Source of the DNA: Bacteroidales bacterium
GTDB taxonomy: Bacteria > Bacteroidota > Bacteroidia > Bacteroidales > Tenuifilaceae
DNA: 64,000 bases
NCBI GenBank assembly: GCA_020636835.1
Contig: JACJXC010000005.1
Span: 248,001-312,000 of the forward strand
Direction: 5' to 3'
Notes under the pieces: model-generated
The model's database searches: none
The model's input: only the letters and a program-made list of their open reading frames with translations
What the model was told of the DNA's origin: nothing
Program-made: the position numbers and the translations under genes
Part shown: positions 1 to 8,958 of the stretch, piece by piece
Layout: each line of letters begins with the position of its first letter
How positions within the stretch are numbered: position 1 is the first letter of the stretch

Positions 1-1653
1 CTGCTCTCGTCGGTACTGATGGCTCTACTTGCCTTTGCACATTCCAAATGGCTGATGGGCTACTTCCGCTACCAAACCATTGTGCTACTCACCCTAATTA
101 TCACGGTCTCGGTTTCGGACTTTGAGCTTTACCGCAACTGGGGTTTCAGAATTGATGCCACCCCCCTACTCTACCTTAAAACACCCAAAGAAGCATTAGC
201 CTCGATGGAAACCTACCTGATAGCCATTCTGGCAGTGGGTATAATCCTAATTGTGGTTGCATTTTACCAACTTTATCGTAAATGGGTTGCTTCAACCCTT
301 AAATCGTCGAAAAAAGGGAAATGGTGGTACACCCCTGTCTTTATTGCGATTGCTGGCACAATGATTCTCCCTATCCGGGGCGGAATAGGCATAGCCCCCA
401 TGAACTCGGGAAAGGTATATTTTAGTCCAAACGTATATTGCAACCACGCCGCGCTGAATGCCCAGTGGAATATGCTGTACTCCATATCGAAATCGGGAAC
501 CATGAACAAACGCAACCCCGACACTATCGCAAAGGAGAAAGCATACGAAATTTTTGACACGTTGATGCGCAACACCCCCGACACCTCCAGGGTACTCAAC
601 ACCACCCGGCCCAACATTGTGTTAATAATGCTGGAGAGCTTCAGCTCAAACCTAATAGAAACACTGGGTGGCAAGGCTGGAGTTACCCCCAACTTCAACG
701 CGCTATCGGAGCAAGGGTTACTCTTTACCCGAATGATTGCCAGCGGCGACCGTAGCGACAAGGGAATGATTGCCATACTAGCCGGATTTCCCGCACAGCC
801 AACCCAATCGGTTATTAAATACCCATCCAAATCGATGAAGCTTTCCACAATCAGCGGCGAATTGGTTAATACCGGGTACAACGCCACATTCTACTACGGC
901 GGCGATCCCGACTTTGCAAACATCCGCAGCTTCCTTTACTCTGCAAAATTTAGCAGAATAATTACACAGGATGAGTTCCCCCGCAAATACCGAAACTCCA
1001 AGTGGGGTGTACACGATGAGTATGTGTTCAACTACCTGCTGAACGATATCGACACCGCCAAAGGGCCATTCTTCAAGATGTTTTTTACGCTTAGCAACCA
1101 CGAGCCGTTCGAAATCCCAGCCAAACCCAAATTCCCGGGAACCACGGAGGTTGACCAGTACCTCAGCTCCGCCTATTACACCGACAGCTGCCTAGGCGAT
1201 TTTATAACCCGGGCCCGGAAACGCAATTGGTACAAAAATACACTGTTTATCCTGATTTCCGACCATGGGCATCGCCATCTGGGAAGCAATACAATACATT
1301 CCACCAACCGATTCTCGATCCCCATGCTATGGCTGGGAGGTGCTCTAAGCTGCAAACCCCAAAGGATTGATAAAATCTGCTCGCAGACAGACCTATCCGC
1401 AACCCTACTAAACCAGTTGAACATGAGCAGTAACGGGTTCAAACTTGCCAAAAACATTCTGAACGCCAGCACCCAACCTTTCGCATACTACGCATTTAAC
1501 AACGGTTACGGCTTTGTATCGGCAACCGATACTATTATTTACGACCATGTAAGCCATAAATACATTAAGCAGAATGGCGCTGAAGCCAAGCAAACAAGCG
1601 AGAAAGCGAGCGCTTACTTCTATATTTATCAGGATGAGTTTTTGGGATTATAG
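1..1653 (+). CDS. LTA synthase family sulfatase/phosphotransferase, 5'-truncated
   Basis: The reading frame is open from the first base of the window, so the N-terminus lies outside; the first internal Met is at position 19. The visible part begins with about four hydrophobic segments (roughly window residues 1-35, 70-90 and 105-120) followed by a long extracytoplasmic alkaline-phosphatase-fold domain. Metal-site and active-site signatures are visible: LIMLESF (Glu near residue 212), the GDRSDKG stretch whose Ser near 252 occupies the nucleophile position, and SDHGH near residue 421. Members of this family transfer phosphoglycerol, phosphoethanolamine or similar groups to lipids or glycans at the outer face of the inner membrane. 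Bacteroidota do not make classical lipoteichoic acid, so the substrate is unknown; a lipid A or glycolipid phosphate transfer is plausible. The gene stands alone as far as can be seen. Confidence 0.85.
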   Translation: MLSSVLMALLAFAHSKWLMGYFRYQTIVLLTLIITVSVSDFELYRNWGFRIDATPLLYLKTPKEALASMETYLIAILAVGIILIVVAFYQLYRKWVASTLKSSKKGKWWYTPVFIAIAGTMILPIRGGIGIAPMNSGKVYFSPNVYCNHAALNAQWNMLYSISKSGTMNKRNPDTIAKEKAYEIFDTLMRNTPDTSRVLNTTRPNIVLIMLESFSSNLIETLGGKAGVTPNFNALSEQGLLFTRMIASGDRSDKGMIAILAGFPAQPTQSVIKYPSKSMKLSTISGELVNTGYNATFYYGGDPDFANIRSFLYSAKFSRIITQDEFPRKYRNSKWGVHDEYVFNYLLNDIDTAKGPFFKMFFTLSNHEPFEIPAKPKFPGTTEVDQYLSSAYYTDSCLGDFITRARKRNWYKNTLFILISDHGHRHLGSNTIHSTNRFSIPMLWLGGALSCKPQRIDKICSQTDLSATLLNQLNMSSNGFKLAKNILNASTQPFAYYAFNNGYGFVSATDTIIYDHVSHKYIKQNGAEAKQTSEKASAYFYIYQDEFLGL

Positions 1654-1814
1654 TTGTAGACTGGTAAGTCAAAGAGCGAAAAAAGGAGTGATGGATGATT
1701 GGAGCGCAACTCCAACACTCCACTACTCCAATCCTCCTACATTTCAATCCCAATTATTCTCATTATCAAATTAAATCATCTATCTTAGAGTCTTCAAATT
1801 CAAACCACTAACCC

Positions 1815-2741
1815 ATGGGCGATTTTAACACATTCCTCAATTTCCTTAAACTTGTTGTTGTTACCACATTCAGCCAGTTGGCTTGGCTTTTGGGATTGCT
1901 TTTTATTTTCGGTTTGATACTTTACATTTTTGCACGCTTTACCCGTGTTACATACGTTAAAACGGCAGGCACAACGCTCGATATTGTTATTACAGGTTGG
2001 ATTGGCACACCAATTCACGAGCTGGGACACGCTATATTCTGCTTGATATTCCGCCATAAGATAACCGAAATGAAACTTTACAGCCCCAACTCTGCCGATG
2101 GCACACTGGGCTATGTAAACCACTCCTACAACACGGGTAGCACCTATCAAAAAGTAGGGAACTTTTTTATTGGCGTTGGGCCAATAATTTTTGGGGCTGT
2201 GGCTCTGTATGCGTTGCTTTACTTTTTAGTTCCAAACAACACCGATGTATTCTCATCCATTGAGCAGCAAAGTAAAAGTTTGGTAAGAGGTGTACGTGGC
2301 GAGTGGTCTGGTGTGCTTGGCTCGCTCTGGGACTCTACATTGAGCACACTTAGCGCACTATTCCGCAAAAGCAACTTTGCCGATTACAAGTTCTGGATAT
2401 TCCTGTACCTCTCAATGTGTATCTCATCGCATATGGAGCTAAGCCCTCCCGATATTAAGGGCGCCTGGCGCGGATTGCTAACCCTTGTAATATTCTTCCT
2501 GGTGTTTAACATTATAATACTTGGCCTTGAGGCCACAGGCATAAGCGCACACTTTGGTAGCTGGTGGAACTACTTTAAGCTGGAAAGTTACGCCACAGGC
2601 ATAAACAAGTGGGTAGGCACATTTGGAGCGCTGTTTGTTTTTGCCTCAATAATCTCGGGGTTAAATTTTGTGGTAACATATATTGGTCTATCCGGATACA
2701 ACCTAATAAGGAAGAAGGGGTTTGTGAATCCGATATGGTAA
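1815..2741 (+). CDS. M50-like integral membrane metalloprotease
   Basis: A 308-residue polytopic membrane protein. It has a long N-terminal hydrophobic stretch (residues 10-42), then the zinc motif HELGH at residues 68-72 inside a hydrophobic segment, then GNFFIGVGPIIFGA near 115-128 and further helices to the C-terminus. A second conserved-looking motif, SHMELSPPDIKGAW near residue 207, could supply the third zinc ligand (Asp), as the NPDG-type motif does in site-2 proteases. This fits intramembrane or membrane-embedded metallopeptidases of the M50 type, although the architecture is not the standard RseP one because no PDZ domain is visible. The start ATG lies within ACCCATGGGC; no strong Shine-Dalgarno is present. 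It stands alone between two repeat-bearing gaps. The substrate cannot be inferred. Confidence 0.6.
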   Translation: MGDFNTFLNFLKLVVVTTFSQLAWLLGLLFIFGLILYIFARFTRVTYVKTAGTTLDIVITGWIGTPIHELGHAIFCLIFRHKITEMKLYSPNSADGTLGYVNHSYNTGSTYQKVGNFFIGVGPIIFGAVALYALLYFLVPNNTDVFSSIEQQSKSLVRGVRGEWSGVLGSLWDSTLSTLSALFRKSNFADYKFWIFLYLSMCISSHMELSPPDIKGAWRGLLTLVIFFLVFNIIILGLEATGISAHFGSWWNYFKLESYATGINKWVGTFGALFVFASIISGLNFVVTYIGLSGYNLIRKKGFVNPIW

Positions 2742-2759
2742 TGCGCATGGTCTAAATTA

Positions 2760-2927
2760 TTACCACAAAGGCGCACAAAGTAAAACACGAAGTAGCACAA
2801 AGTAAATGTTAAGGATGAATAAAGAGAAGATATTAAAAAAATAGAATTACAGAACTACAAATTGGCCTAATTAGCAAACTTCGTCTTCGAGTGCCTTTGA
2901 GTAATACTTTGAGCGCCTTTGTGGTTA
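2760..2927. repeat. Imperfect inverted repeat with ACCACAAAGGCGC arms
   Basis: The left arm starts ACCACAAAGGCGCACAAAGTA at about 2762. The right arm ends TACTTTGAGCGCCTTTGTGGT at about 2925, which is its near-perfect reverse complement. The arms extend imperfectly inward with further CAAAG/CTTTG steps and enclose about 85 AT-rich bases. It fills most of the gap between the M50-like gene and the next membrane-protein gene. A related half copy (CTTTGAG...TTTTGTGGTTAA) is at about 23637-23685. Elements of this look occur as intergenic repeats in many environmental genomes; function unknown. Confidence 0.6.
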
Positions 2928-2999
2928 AAATCATTCATAATTTGCAAGAAAACTAAATACAAGCAACGGATACTCACCACAAAAACAAATTGAACAGCC

Positions 3000-3809
3000 A
3001 TGAAACCATCCCTAAAAGTAAAAATATCGAACCTAACCACCTGGATAATGCTAGGAACCATTGCGCTTATAATTCTTTGGTTTATTGGGTTTATAGTATC
3101 GGTAACTTTCGATTTAAATGTATTTACAAGCCGTACGTCGGAGTTTTTCTTCTCGTTCATTGGATTTGCCGCCGTGCTGGTTACGTGCGCCGCTATTCTG
3201 AGCATCAGCCTAAACATCAGCCTTATTGCCGATAGCAAAATTCAGGAGATGAAGCTGGATAGTTCTAAAACATTAATCACCAAAAAGTTTATATATACAA
3301 GCAGTTTGGTTATTGCGATGTTAATTGCATTCCTTTTTGCTGGCGATTACCTATCGCGCCAGAACGAGAAGGCAAAACTGGTTAGCGAGGCCGAGGATTT
3401 AATTGCCCGCTACCAAAAATCCATTGAGGAGCTTACGCTATTTATTCAGGATACCGCCCAACTCGGCAAGATTCCAGAATTCCTGAACGTTCTATCGAAC
3501 CAAAAGGAGGAATTCCCAACAATCACCATACTAACATCGGAAAAATACAAGGACGAAACCGTATTCCTCGAAATTTCGGGGTGGACCACCAAGGAATCGC
3601 TACAAAAACCTTACTACGACAATTCGTTCTACAAATGCAGCATGAACGATTGCGACTATCTGCTCGAGGTTTTCGAAAAGGGCAAAACCGACAGCTTTTT
3701 CTGGACCGAGAAGAATAATTACCGGTACTACTACCCCATTGAGAAGAACGGGAAGCAAATGCTGCTGCTCTTCTCGAAGTATCAGCGGTACGGTAAGTTT
3801 GGATCGTAA
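3000..3809 (+). CDS. Hypothetical membrane protein with three predicted helices
   Basis: A 269-residue protein I do not recognise. Hydrophobic segments lie at about residues 12-36, 45-75 and 96-116, followed by a charged, coiled-coil-like stretch (residues 120-150) and a soluble C-terminal domain of about 120 residues rich in Tyr, Lys and Glu. The likely topology is a short cytoplasmic N-terminus, three membrane passes and a C-terminal soluble domain. It ends six bases before the convergent acyltransferase gene. No catalytic motif is visible. It could be a sensor-like or structural envelope protein. Confidence 0.55.
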   Translation: MKPSLKVKISNLTTWIMLGTIALIILWFIGFIVSVTFDLNVFTSRTSEFFFSFIGFAAVLVTCAAILSISLNISLIADSKIQEMKLDSSKTLITKKFIYTSSLVIAMLIAFLFAGDYLSRQNEKAKLVSEAEDLIARYQKSIEELTLFIQDTAQLGKIPEFLNVLSNQKEEFPTITILTSEKYKDETVFLEISGWTTKESLQKPYYDNSFYKCSMNDCDYLLEVFEKGKTDSFFWTEKNNYRYYYPIEKNGKQMLLLFSKYQRYGKFGS

Positions 3810-3815
3810 CCAGTA

Positions 3816-4826
3816 TCATGCATTGGATAAGCGCTCGGCCTGCATCTTCTGCTCTTTCAAAAGACGCAGCCTCTTGAAGTGGGCGCGCTCTATCTCGGGG
3901 GTAGTTTTCCATCGCTCGTGCATCCAAACCCACTGCTCCGGGGTTTCGCGGATAATCCGTTCTATAACCTCGGTATACAGCTTGGTGTTCTCCACCAAAT
4001 CGGACTCCACATTACCCGTGCTAATGGTTTCCAGAGCTGGGTATATGGTAAATTGATGCCTATTATTGGGTAAACGCTTCATGTGCATAGGAACAACCGG
4101 TGAGCCAGAATCCAACGCAAGCCGGGCTGCTCCAATGGGAGTGAATGCCTTTTTCCCAAAAAAATCGACAAAGGTTCCCTTCACCAATGTATCCTGATCA
4201 ATCATAATAATCATGCACTCGCCTTTGGCCAAGGCTTCAATCAGGAGTGGATAGGAATTGCCCCGGCTAATATTCTTCATCCCCCGTTTCTGGCGATAGC
4301 CAATAATCAATTTATTCAATCCCTTATTGGCCAATGCTTTGCTAACCGCAGTGGTTTCGTACCCCATTACGGGGGGCATAATGGCCGAAAACTCCCACGA
4401 TCCCACATGGCACATTAAGCAAAGCACCCCTTTGCCCTTATCGTACGCGGCCTTAAGATGCTCTTCACCTACAAAATCGACAATTCTTGAAAAATCCGCG
4501 CGGGTTCGATACCCCAAGGTATGCACGTAGTCGGCAAAATTCAACGACTGATGAACAAACACCTGCTGCGCCATACGCATAACCTGTTCGTGGGTAAGCG
4601 CATCGCCATAGGCATACTCAATATTCCGAATGGTTTTTTGTCGCTCGTGCCTAACCACCCTGAATGCGAGTAGCCCCAACCTCCGGAACACCCTCAGTAT
4701 AAATTTCCGGGGAAATAACCGAAGGGTTACAATTAAACACCTCACAAGAAACAGTATTACAGGGTATTTAATTCCCCTCCGTATTTTTTTCCACAAATCC
4801 CGTCTACTTATCATACCCACCTGCAC
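3816..4826 (-). CDS. Lipid A biosynthesis-type lysophospholipid acyltransferase (LpxL/HtrB family)
   Basis: A 336-residue protein with an N-terminal hydrophobic anchor (residues 20-38) followed by the acyltransferase core. The catalytic HxxxxE signature reads CHVGSWE, with His about 140 and Glu about 145. Downstream are the family-typical basic stretch RQKRGMKNI, an IDQD motif (the family usually has DQ) and PEQWVWMHERWKT near the C-terminus. Enzymes of this family add secondary acyl chains to lipid A or related lipids at the cytoplasmic face of the inner membrane. An ATG four codons downstream (4814, MISRR) is an equally good start. The gene converges with the 3000-3809 gene, with no room for a separate terminator. 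Confidence 0.85.
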   Translation of the reverse strand: MQVGMISRRDLWKKIRRGIKYPVILFLVRCLIVTLRLFPRKFILRVFRRLGLLAFRVVRHERQKTIRNIEYAYGDALTHEQVMRMAQQVFVHQSLNFADYVHTLGYRTRADFSRIVDFVGEEHLKAAYDKGKGVLCLMCHVGSWEFSAIMPPVMGYETTAVSKALANKGLNKLIIGYRQKRGMKNISRGNSYPLLIEALAKGECMIIMIDQDTLVKGTFVDFFGKKAFTPIGAARLALDSGSPVVPMHMKRLPNNRHQFTIYPALETISTGNVESDLVENTKLYTEVIERIIRETPEQWVWMHERWKTTPEIERAHFKRLRLLKEQKMQAERLSNA

Positions 4827-5044
4827 TATTAATATGTATGCTGTTCATAAGTTACAAAATGTTCGAATCCTAGAAAGCCTGTAAATATCTAACTTCTTTT
4901 TTGAAAATTAACAGTTTTTTACATTTTTTTCAAACAAGAGCTTTAAACATCCTTATTATTAAGACTAGAACAAAGTGGGAAAAACACGAATGCGCAAAAA
5001 GCATCTTTTTGCACTATAACCGAACAAACAAGCATCATTATTGG

Positions 5045-5052
5045 TATATTTG
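5045..5052 (+). promoter_or_regulatory. Candidate Bacteroidota -7 box TATATTTG
   Basis: A perfect match to TAnnTTTG lies 45 bases upstream of the ATG at 5098. No convincing TTTG lies at the -33 distance, so the assignment rests on the -7 box alone. Confidence 0.4.
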
Positions 5053-5097
5053 GCACTATAGAGTAGAACCAGTGTAACCAAACAATAAACTCATGCC

Positions 5098-5616
5098 ATG
5101 GAAACAATCCCTCAAACATCAAAAGATTACTTCAATTCTCTCAAAATCATCCATTTTGCACTACTGTCGGGGCAACTTATTTTTGCCGGAATTGCATTCG
5201 CGTTAAGCTTACAGAGCAAACCCGCAGTGCCCGGAACAATTAAGCAAGTGCTATTAATTGCCATCCCCCTAGCCGTGGTAATTGGATTCCTTTTCAGCTT
5301 GTTCATCTTCAAAAAACGACTGGATGCAGCCAAAATCGGCGACTCATTAATCGCAAAAATGAACGCCTACCGCTCTGCACTTATAATGAAGTACGCGCCG
5401 CTCGAGGGCGTCTCATTCCTTGCGCTAATTGCCTACACAATCGCGGCAGACTACACTTTCCTTGTACTTGCAGCGCTGATTATTGTGGTTTTTGCAATAA
5501 ACCAACCATCCCTAAGCAAAAGCATAACCGACCTCAACCTAACCCCCGACGACGAAAAGCAACTGAGGGATCGTAACGCAATAATAGCCGAGCTTACAAA
5601 GCCTTCACAGATGTAA
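5098..5616 (+). CDS. Hypothetical four-helix membrane protein
   Basis: A 172-residue protein with four strongly hydrophobic segments (about residues 18-36, 48-70, 98-114 and 117-133) and a short charged C-terminal tail. The second loop, FIFKKRLDAAKIGDSL, is basic. I do not recognise a named family; similar small membrane proteins are common in Bacteroidota. It precedes the aminopeptidase gene on the same strand by 66 bases, so the two may be cotranscribed. No active-site residues are visible. Confidence 0.6.
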   Translation: METIPQTSKDYFNSLKIIHFALLSGQLIFAGIAFALSLQSKPAVPGTIKQVLLIAIPLAVVIGFLFSLFIFKKRLDAAKIGDSLIAKMNAYRSALIMKYAPLEGVSFLALIAYTIAADYTFLVLAALIIVVFAINQPSLSKSITDLNLTPDDEKQLRDRNAIIAELTKPSQM

Positions 5617-5682
5617 TACAGGGTAAAAATCAGCAATTAACCTCCAAAAAATTGCTTACTTTGCGAAAAAATAAGTGAACCA

Positions 5683-6657
5683 ATGAACAATACAGATAAA
5701 AACCTTAGAGATGCCTCTATAATTGCGTTACGCGATTGTATGGGGCTTCAACAATCGGAAACACTGCTAGTTGTTACTGATGAGCTGAAACGGGAAATCG
5801 GACTGGCACTCCACGAGGCCGGCAAAGAGCTCTGCCGCGAATCGATGCTGGTAGAGATTAAATCGCGCGAGATTAATGGACAAGAACCACCCGCTGCAAT
5901 TTCGGAACTGATGAAATTGGTTGATGTGGTGGTTTGCCCCACCGCGAAATCGCTAACCCATACCGATGCCCGCCGCGAAGCGGTTAAGCACGGTGTTCGG
6001 TTTGGCACCATGCCCGGAATTACCACCGACACCATGGTACGCTGCCTAAATGCCGACTACAACAAGATTATTGCGCTAACCGATTTTATTGCCACTAAGC
6101 TGGTTGGCGTTAGCACCATAAAGGTAACCACCGAAAAAGGCACCAATGTGGTTATGCCCGTTAAGGGGCGCAACATACTCCCCAGCAAGGGCGTACTGCG
6201 CAGCAAGGGCGAAAGCGGGAACTTGCCTTCGGGCGAGGTTTACCTTGCACCCTGGGAGGATCAAACCAATGGCAAGCTGGTGATTGATGGATCGATGGCT
6301 GGAATTGGGATGATTGAAACACCAATAACCATCGATATTGTAAATGGCTACGCCGAAACCATTACAGGGGGCAAGGAGGCCCAAGCATTAACCGAGATAT
6401 TCGACAAGGTGGGCCGCGACGCCCGTGCCGTTGCCGAGTTTGGAATGGGCACCAACTACAAAGCCATTCTTACCGGGTTAATCCTCGAAGATGAGAAGGT
6501 GTTCGGCACAATTCATATTGCCTTTGGCAATAACATCACCATGGGCGGTAGAATATCGGTAAGCAGCCACCTGGATGGGCTTGTAAAGGAACCCGATGTT
6601 TACTTCGACGATGAACTGGTGATGCAGAAGGGAAAACTGATCGGTTTTGAACTATAA
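5683..6657 (+). CDS. M29-like aminopeptidase (leucyl aminopeptidase/aminopeptidase T type)
   Basis: A 324-residue cytoplasmic protein. The C-terminal half carries the metal-ligand pattern of the AmpS/aminopeptidase T group: AEFGMGTN (Glu near 252), an acidic ILEDEK segment (Glu near 269-271), GTIHIAFGNN (His near 278), SSHLDGL (His near 296) and a terminal Asp (about 305-310). The N-terminal domain (residues 1-130) is the Rossmann-like half seen in this group. The family uses two metal ions to remove N-terminal residues from peptides. The length is slightly shorter than classical M29 enzymes (about 370-410), matching the shorter leucyl-aminopeptidase branch. A bidirectional terminator follows directly. 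Confidence 0.75.
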   Translation: MNNTDKNLRDASIIALRDCMGLQQSETLLVVTDELKREIGLALHEAGKELCRESMLVEIKSREINGQEPPAAISELMKLVDVVVCPTAKSLTHTDARREAVKHGVRFGTMPGITTDTMVRCLNADYNKIIALTDFIATKLVGVSTIKVTTEKGTNVVMPVKGRNILPSKGVLRSKGESGNLPSGEVYLAPWEDQTNGKLVIDGSMAGIGMIETPITIDIVNGYAETITGGKEAQALTEIFDKVGRDARAVAEFGMGTNYKAILTGLILEDEKVFGTIHIAFGNNITMGGRISVSSHLDGLVKEPDVYFDDELVMQKGKLIGFEL

Positions 6658-6680
6658 TACTGCTATTACTTTCAAAAAGC

Positions 6681-6713
6681 AAAAACGGCCGCCCATTACG
6701 AGCGGCCGTTTTT
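6681..6713. terminator. Bidirectional intrinsic terminator
   Basis: A perfect 12-bp inverted repeat, AAAAACGGCCGC and its complement, encloses a 9-base loop. A and T runs form the ends of the stem, so it can end the plus-strand aminopeptidase transcript and the minus-strand KYG-repeat gene that stops at 6731. Confidence 0.9.
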
Positions 6714-6730
6714 CCAAACAAACCCTTATA

Positions 6731-7828
6731 CTAATCCTCGCCGGAGGTTTTAATCAATGTAATATCGCCGTACTTCGAGCGCACAAACACCTTTGCTGTG
6801 GCCGATTCGGATCCCACATAACCATTCACCTCGGTGCTGGTATTGCCCTCAATCCGGTTAACCCGCCCCTTGGAGCTGTTAAACTTCATATCGCCATACG
6901 CCACCACGGCATCAATACCATATGAAACACCTTTCCCAATACCCGCATCAAAATCCGCATAGGCCCCATTGAAAACGATACTTTCGAACCCATCGGCCAC
7001 ACCAATAATTTTTGCATCGCCGTATTTTGTGGTGAGGTTAAACTTATTCGCCAACCCCTTGATGGTATAGGAAGTGTAGCCCGATTCGCCAACAAAATTC
7101 GCCACTGCTCCAAGGTTATACGTATCGTACTTAGAGTTTACAACCAGGGAATTCGTTTTATCCACGGTTATTTTGGAATGCTTCGAGATTAACACCAGAG
7201 CCCGTGCGCTATCAATTTTCAACTTACCATACTTTATGGCTACCTTGAGCCAATTAACATCGCCCAGAGTTGCATTGCCATAATCGATCTCCATGGTATT
7301 GAGATCATCCGCATCGCCACGGGTGAGCTTATTCACCCGGATATTTCCGTACTTAAGGTTCACGAAAACTTTTCCCGAAAGCTCGTTGATAAAAATATCG
7401 CCGTACTTATTGTTCAAATCCACCTCAACGTTGCGCGGCATCTTAACCATGTAGTTGATGCTCATATCATCGCTGCAAATTGAGGAGAATAGCCGCTTGT
7501 GCGATTTCATAATATCCTCGTTGAACTGAGTGATTGCCGAAGCCACATTGCCCGACTCGGAGAACTCGATATCGATGGCATCGAGCATAATTCTAGCTTT
7601 CTCGTCGTTCGAGTTATTCACCTTAACCTCAACATGAATTGAGATGATGCTTTTATCCCAGTTCTCGATATTAACCTGTCCGTACTTGTTCTGAATGTAC
7701 AATTTGGAAGAACCGGTTACATTGAATTCGCGGTCGAATGTTTTATTTAGCGAACCACTGGCCGCAAAAACACACGAGAACATAACCAAAAGCGCTAATG
7801 TTGCCGATAATACTCTAAATACTTTCAT
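6731..7828 (-). CDS. Secreted beta-repeat protein with KYG repeats (DUF4097-like)
   Basis: A 365-residue protein with an N-terminal signal sequence (residues 1-22, ending around VFAASG). The mature part is built from short degenerate repeats of about 20-35 residues centred on a KYG/DYG/AYG-plus-hydrophobic motif: NKYGQVNIEN, NKYGDIFIN, LKYGNIRVN, DYGNATL, IKYGKLKID, TKYGDAKI, AYGDMKF and SKYGDITLI. This pattern suits a solenoid of beta strands like that of DUF4097/DUF2807 putative adhesins, in which each repeat adds one turn. It is the third gene of a minus-strand unit with the ECF sigma factor and an anti-sigma-like protein, 43 bases after the latter, so its expression may be tied to an envelope-stress circuit. 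Its molecular role is unknown. Confidence 0.75.
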   Translation of the reverse strand: MKVFRVLSATLALLVMFSCVFAASGSLNKTFDREFNVTGSSKLYIQNKYGQVNIENWDKSIISIHVEVKVNNSNDEKARIMLDAIDIEFSESGNVASAITQFNEDIMKSHKRLFSSICSDDMSINYMVKMPRNVEVDLNNKYGDIFINELSGKVFVNLKYGNIRVNKLTRGDADDLNTMEIDYGNATLGDVNWLKVAIKYGKLKIDSARALVLISKHSKITVDKTNSLVVNSKYDTYNLGAVANFVGESGYTSYTIKGLANKFNLTTKYGDAKIIGVADGFESIVFNGAYADFDAGIGKGVSYGIDAVVAYGDMKFNSSKGRVNRIEGNTSTEVNGYVGSESATAKVFVRSKYGDITLIKTSGED

Positions 7829-7871
7829 ATTTTAACGTTTTAATGATTACAAAAATGATAGATCCCCCGCA

Positions 7872-8396
7872 TTACCGCTTCGAATCGGATAACGATTCCT
7901 GAATGCGTTGCAAAGCGGCCATCCGCACCTGATAGTTCTGGAGCATGGCTTCCACAACGTAATCCTTGCGGGGATTCTGCTTAAGTTCGCCCTCCAACTG
8001 CTGTTTTTCGCGTTCCAACTCGGCCATCATGCTAATCACCTCGGATCTTACCGACGGATCGGAACTGAGAGCCAACTGCTCAATGGTTCGATACTTGCGA
8101 AGTAGCTGGCTATGGTAATAGCTGTCCATCTCCACCAGAACGTCGTTTGAGTTGGAGTTCCCGAACACATAGCTGGCAAATTCGGGCAATTGCTCCTGGT
8201 TGTAAATAACACCCAACACTCCGGTAAGCGAAAGGATAAGTACCACCGTGGCTGCGGCCGAAACCGCGATACGGTACAGATGCAGCCGGTTACGCTGTTT
8301 AAGCTTTGCCGTAAACCGATCCTCGTGCCCCTGGGGTAGCTCCAGATTGTTGAATAGGCCACGCGATGCCTTAATGTATTGGTTAAACCCTTCCAT
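7872..8396 (-). CDS. Anti-sigma-factor-like single-pass membrane protein
   Basis: A 174-residue protein. The basic N-terminal 38 residues would be cytoplasmic. They are followed by one hydrophobic helix (about residues 40-64, IAVSAAATVVLILSL) and a periplasmic region with a long charged, Glu/Gln-rich, probably coiled-coil segment (about 115-165). The gene overlaps the end of the ECF sigma gene by 14 bases, the usual arrangement of a sigma factor with its membrane-bound regulator. I see no zinc-binding HxxxCxxC anti-sigma motif, so the role is inferred from topology and position. It may instead be a structural partner of the downstream KYG-repeat protein. Confidence 0.6.
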   Translation of the reverse strand: MEGFNQYIKASRGLFNNLELPQGHEDRFTAKLKQRNRLHLYRIAVSAAATVVLILSLTGVLGVIYNQEQLPEFASYVFGNSNSNDVLVEMDSYYHSQLLRKYRTIEQLALSSDPSVRSEVISMMAELEREKQQLEGELKQNPRKDYVVEAMLQNYQVRMAALQRIQESLSDSKR

Positions 8397-8958
8397 AGCT
8401 GAAAGTTTTATTACTTTGCTTTAATAGTTCAATTAATCGCTGCCGAGCTCTTGTAAACTGCGATCGCACGCTCGACTGCGCAATTCCAAGCATTTCGGAT
8501 ATTTCGGGGTACTCGTAGCCCTCAACCAGATGTAAGTTAAGCACCAACCGGTACCCCTCGGGGAGCTGATTCATAGCCTGCTTCACATCCTCAACCGACT
8601 CCGGAATAAAATCGTCGGGATTGTCCTGAACATCGGCAACACCCCGTACCTCGTCGATTGGGGTAAGTAACAACCGCTTCTTTTTTAGAGTATCGATGCA
8701 GGTGTTAACCACAATCCGCTTTAGCCAAGCCCCAAAGGCCACCTCGTTCCGAAAGGTATGCATCTTATCAAACGCTTTAAAGAACGCTTCCTGCATGGCA
8801 TCCTCGGCCTCCATGGTATCGGGCAAAATCCGGCAGCTCACATTGAACATTGCCTTGGAGTACAAACGGTACAACTCAAATTGGGCCTTACTGTCGCCAC
8901 GCTTACATAAATCAACAAGCTCCGAATGAATATTCATCTCCCGATCAGGTTTTTTCAT
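8383..8958 (-). CDS. ECF-type sigma-70 family RNA polymerase sigma factor
   Basis: A 191-residue protein with the two ECF domains. Region 2 lies at about residues 20-90, with the typical motif DAMQEAFFKAFDKMHTF and AFGAWLKRIVVNTCID. Region 4 lies at about 125-180, with LPEGYRLVLNLHLVEGYEYPEISEMLGI and the recognition helix SSVRSQFTRARQRL. It directs RNA polymerase to a specific promoter set. The start at 8958 could be replaced by the ATG at 8937 (MNIHSE). The 14-base overlap with the downstream membrane protein suggests translational coupling to an anti-sigma factor. The regulon is unknown but probably includes its own operon. Confidence 0.9.
   Translation of the reverse strand: MKKPDREMNIHSELVDLCKRGDSKAQFELYRLYSKAMFNVSCRILPDTMEAEDAMQEAFFKAFDKMHTFRNEVAFGAWLKRIVVNTCIDTLKKKRLLLTPIDEVRGVADVQDNPDDFIPESVEDVKQAMNQLPEGYRLVLNLHLVEGYEYPEISEMLGIAQSSVRSQFTRARQRLIELLKQSNKTFSYGRV

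Noticed and set aside
1574..1774. 66-codon plus-strand frame overlapping the end of the LTA-synthase-family gene
   Set aside because: It overlaps a real gene and reads into repeat-like GGAGTG/ACTCC sequence.
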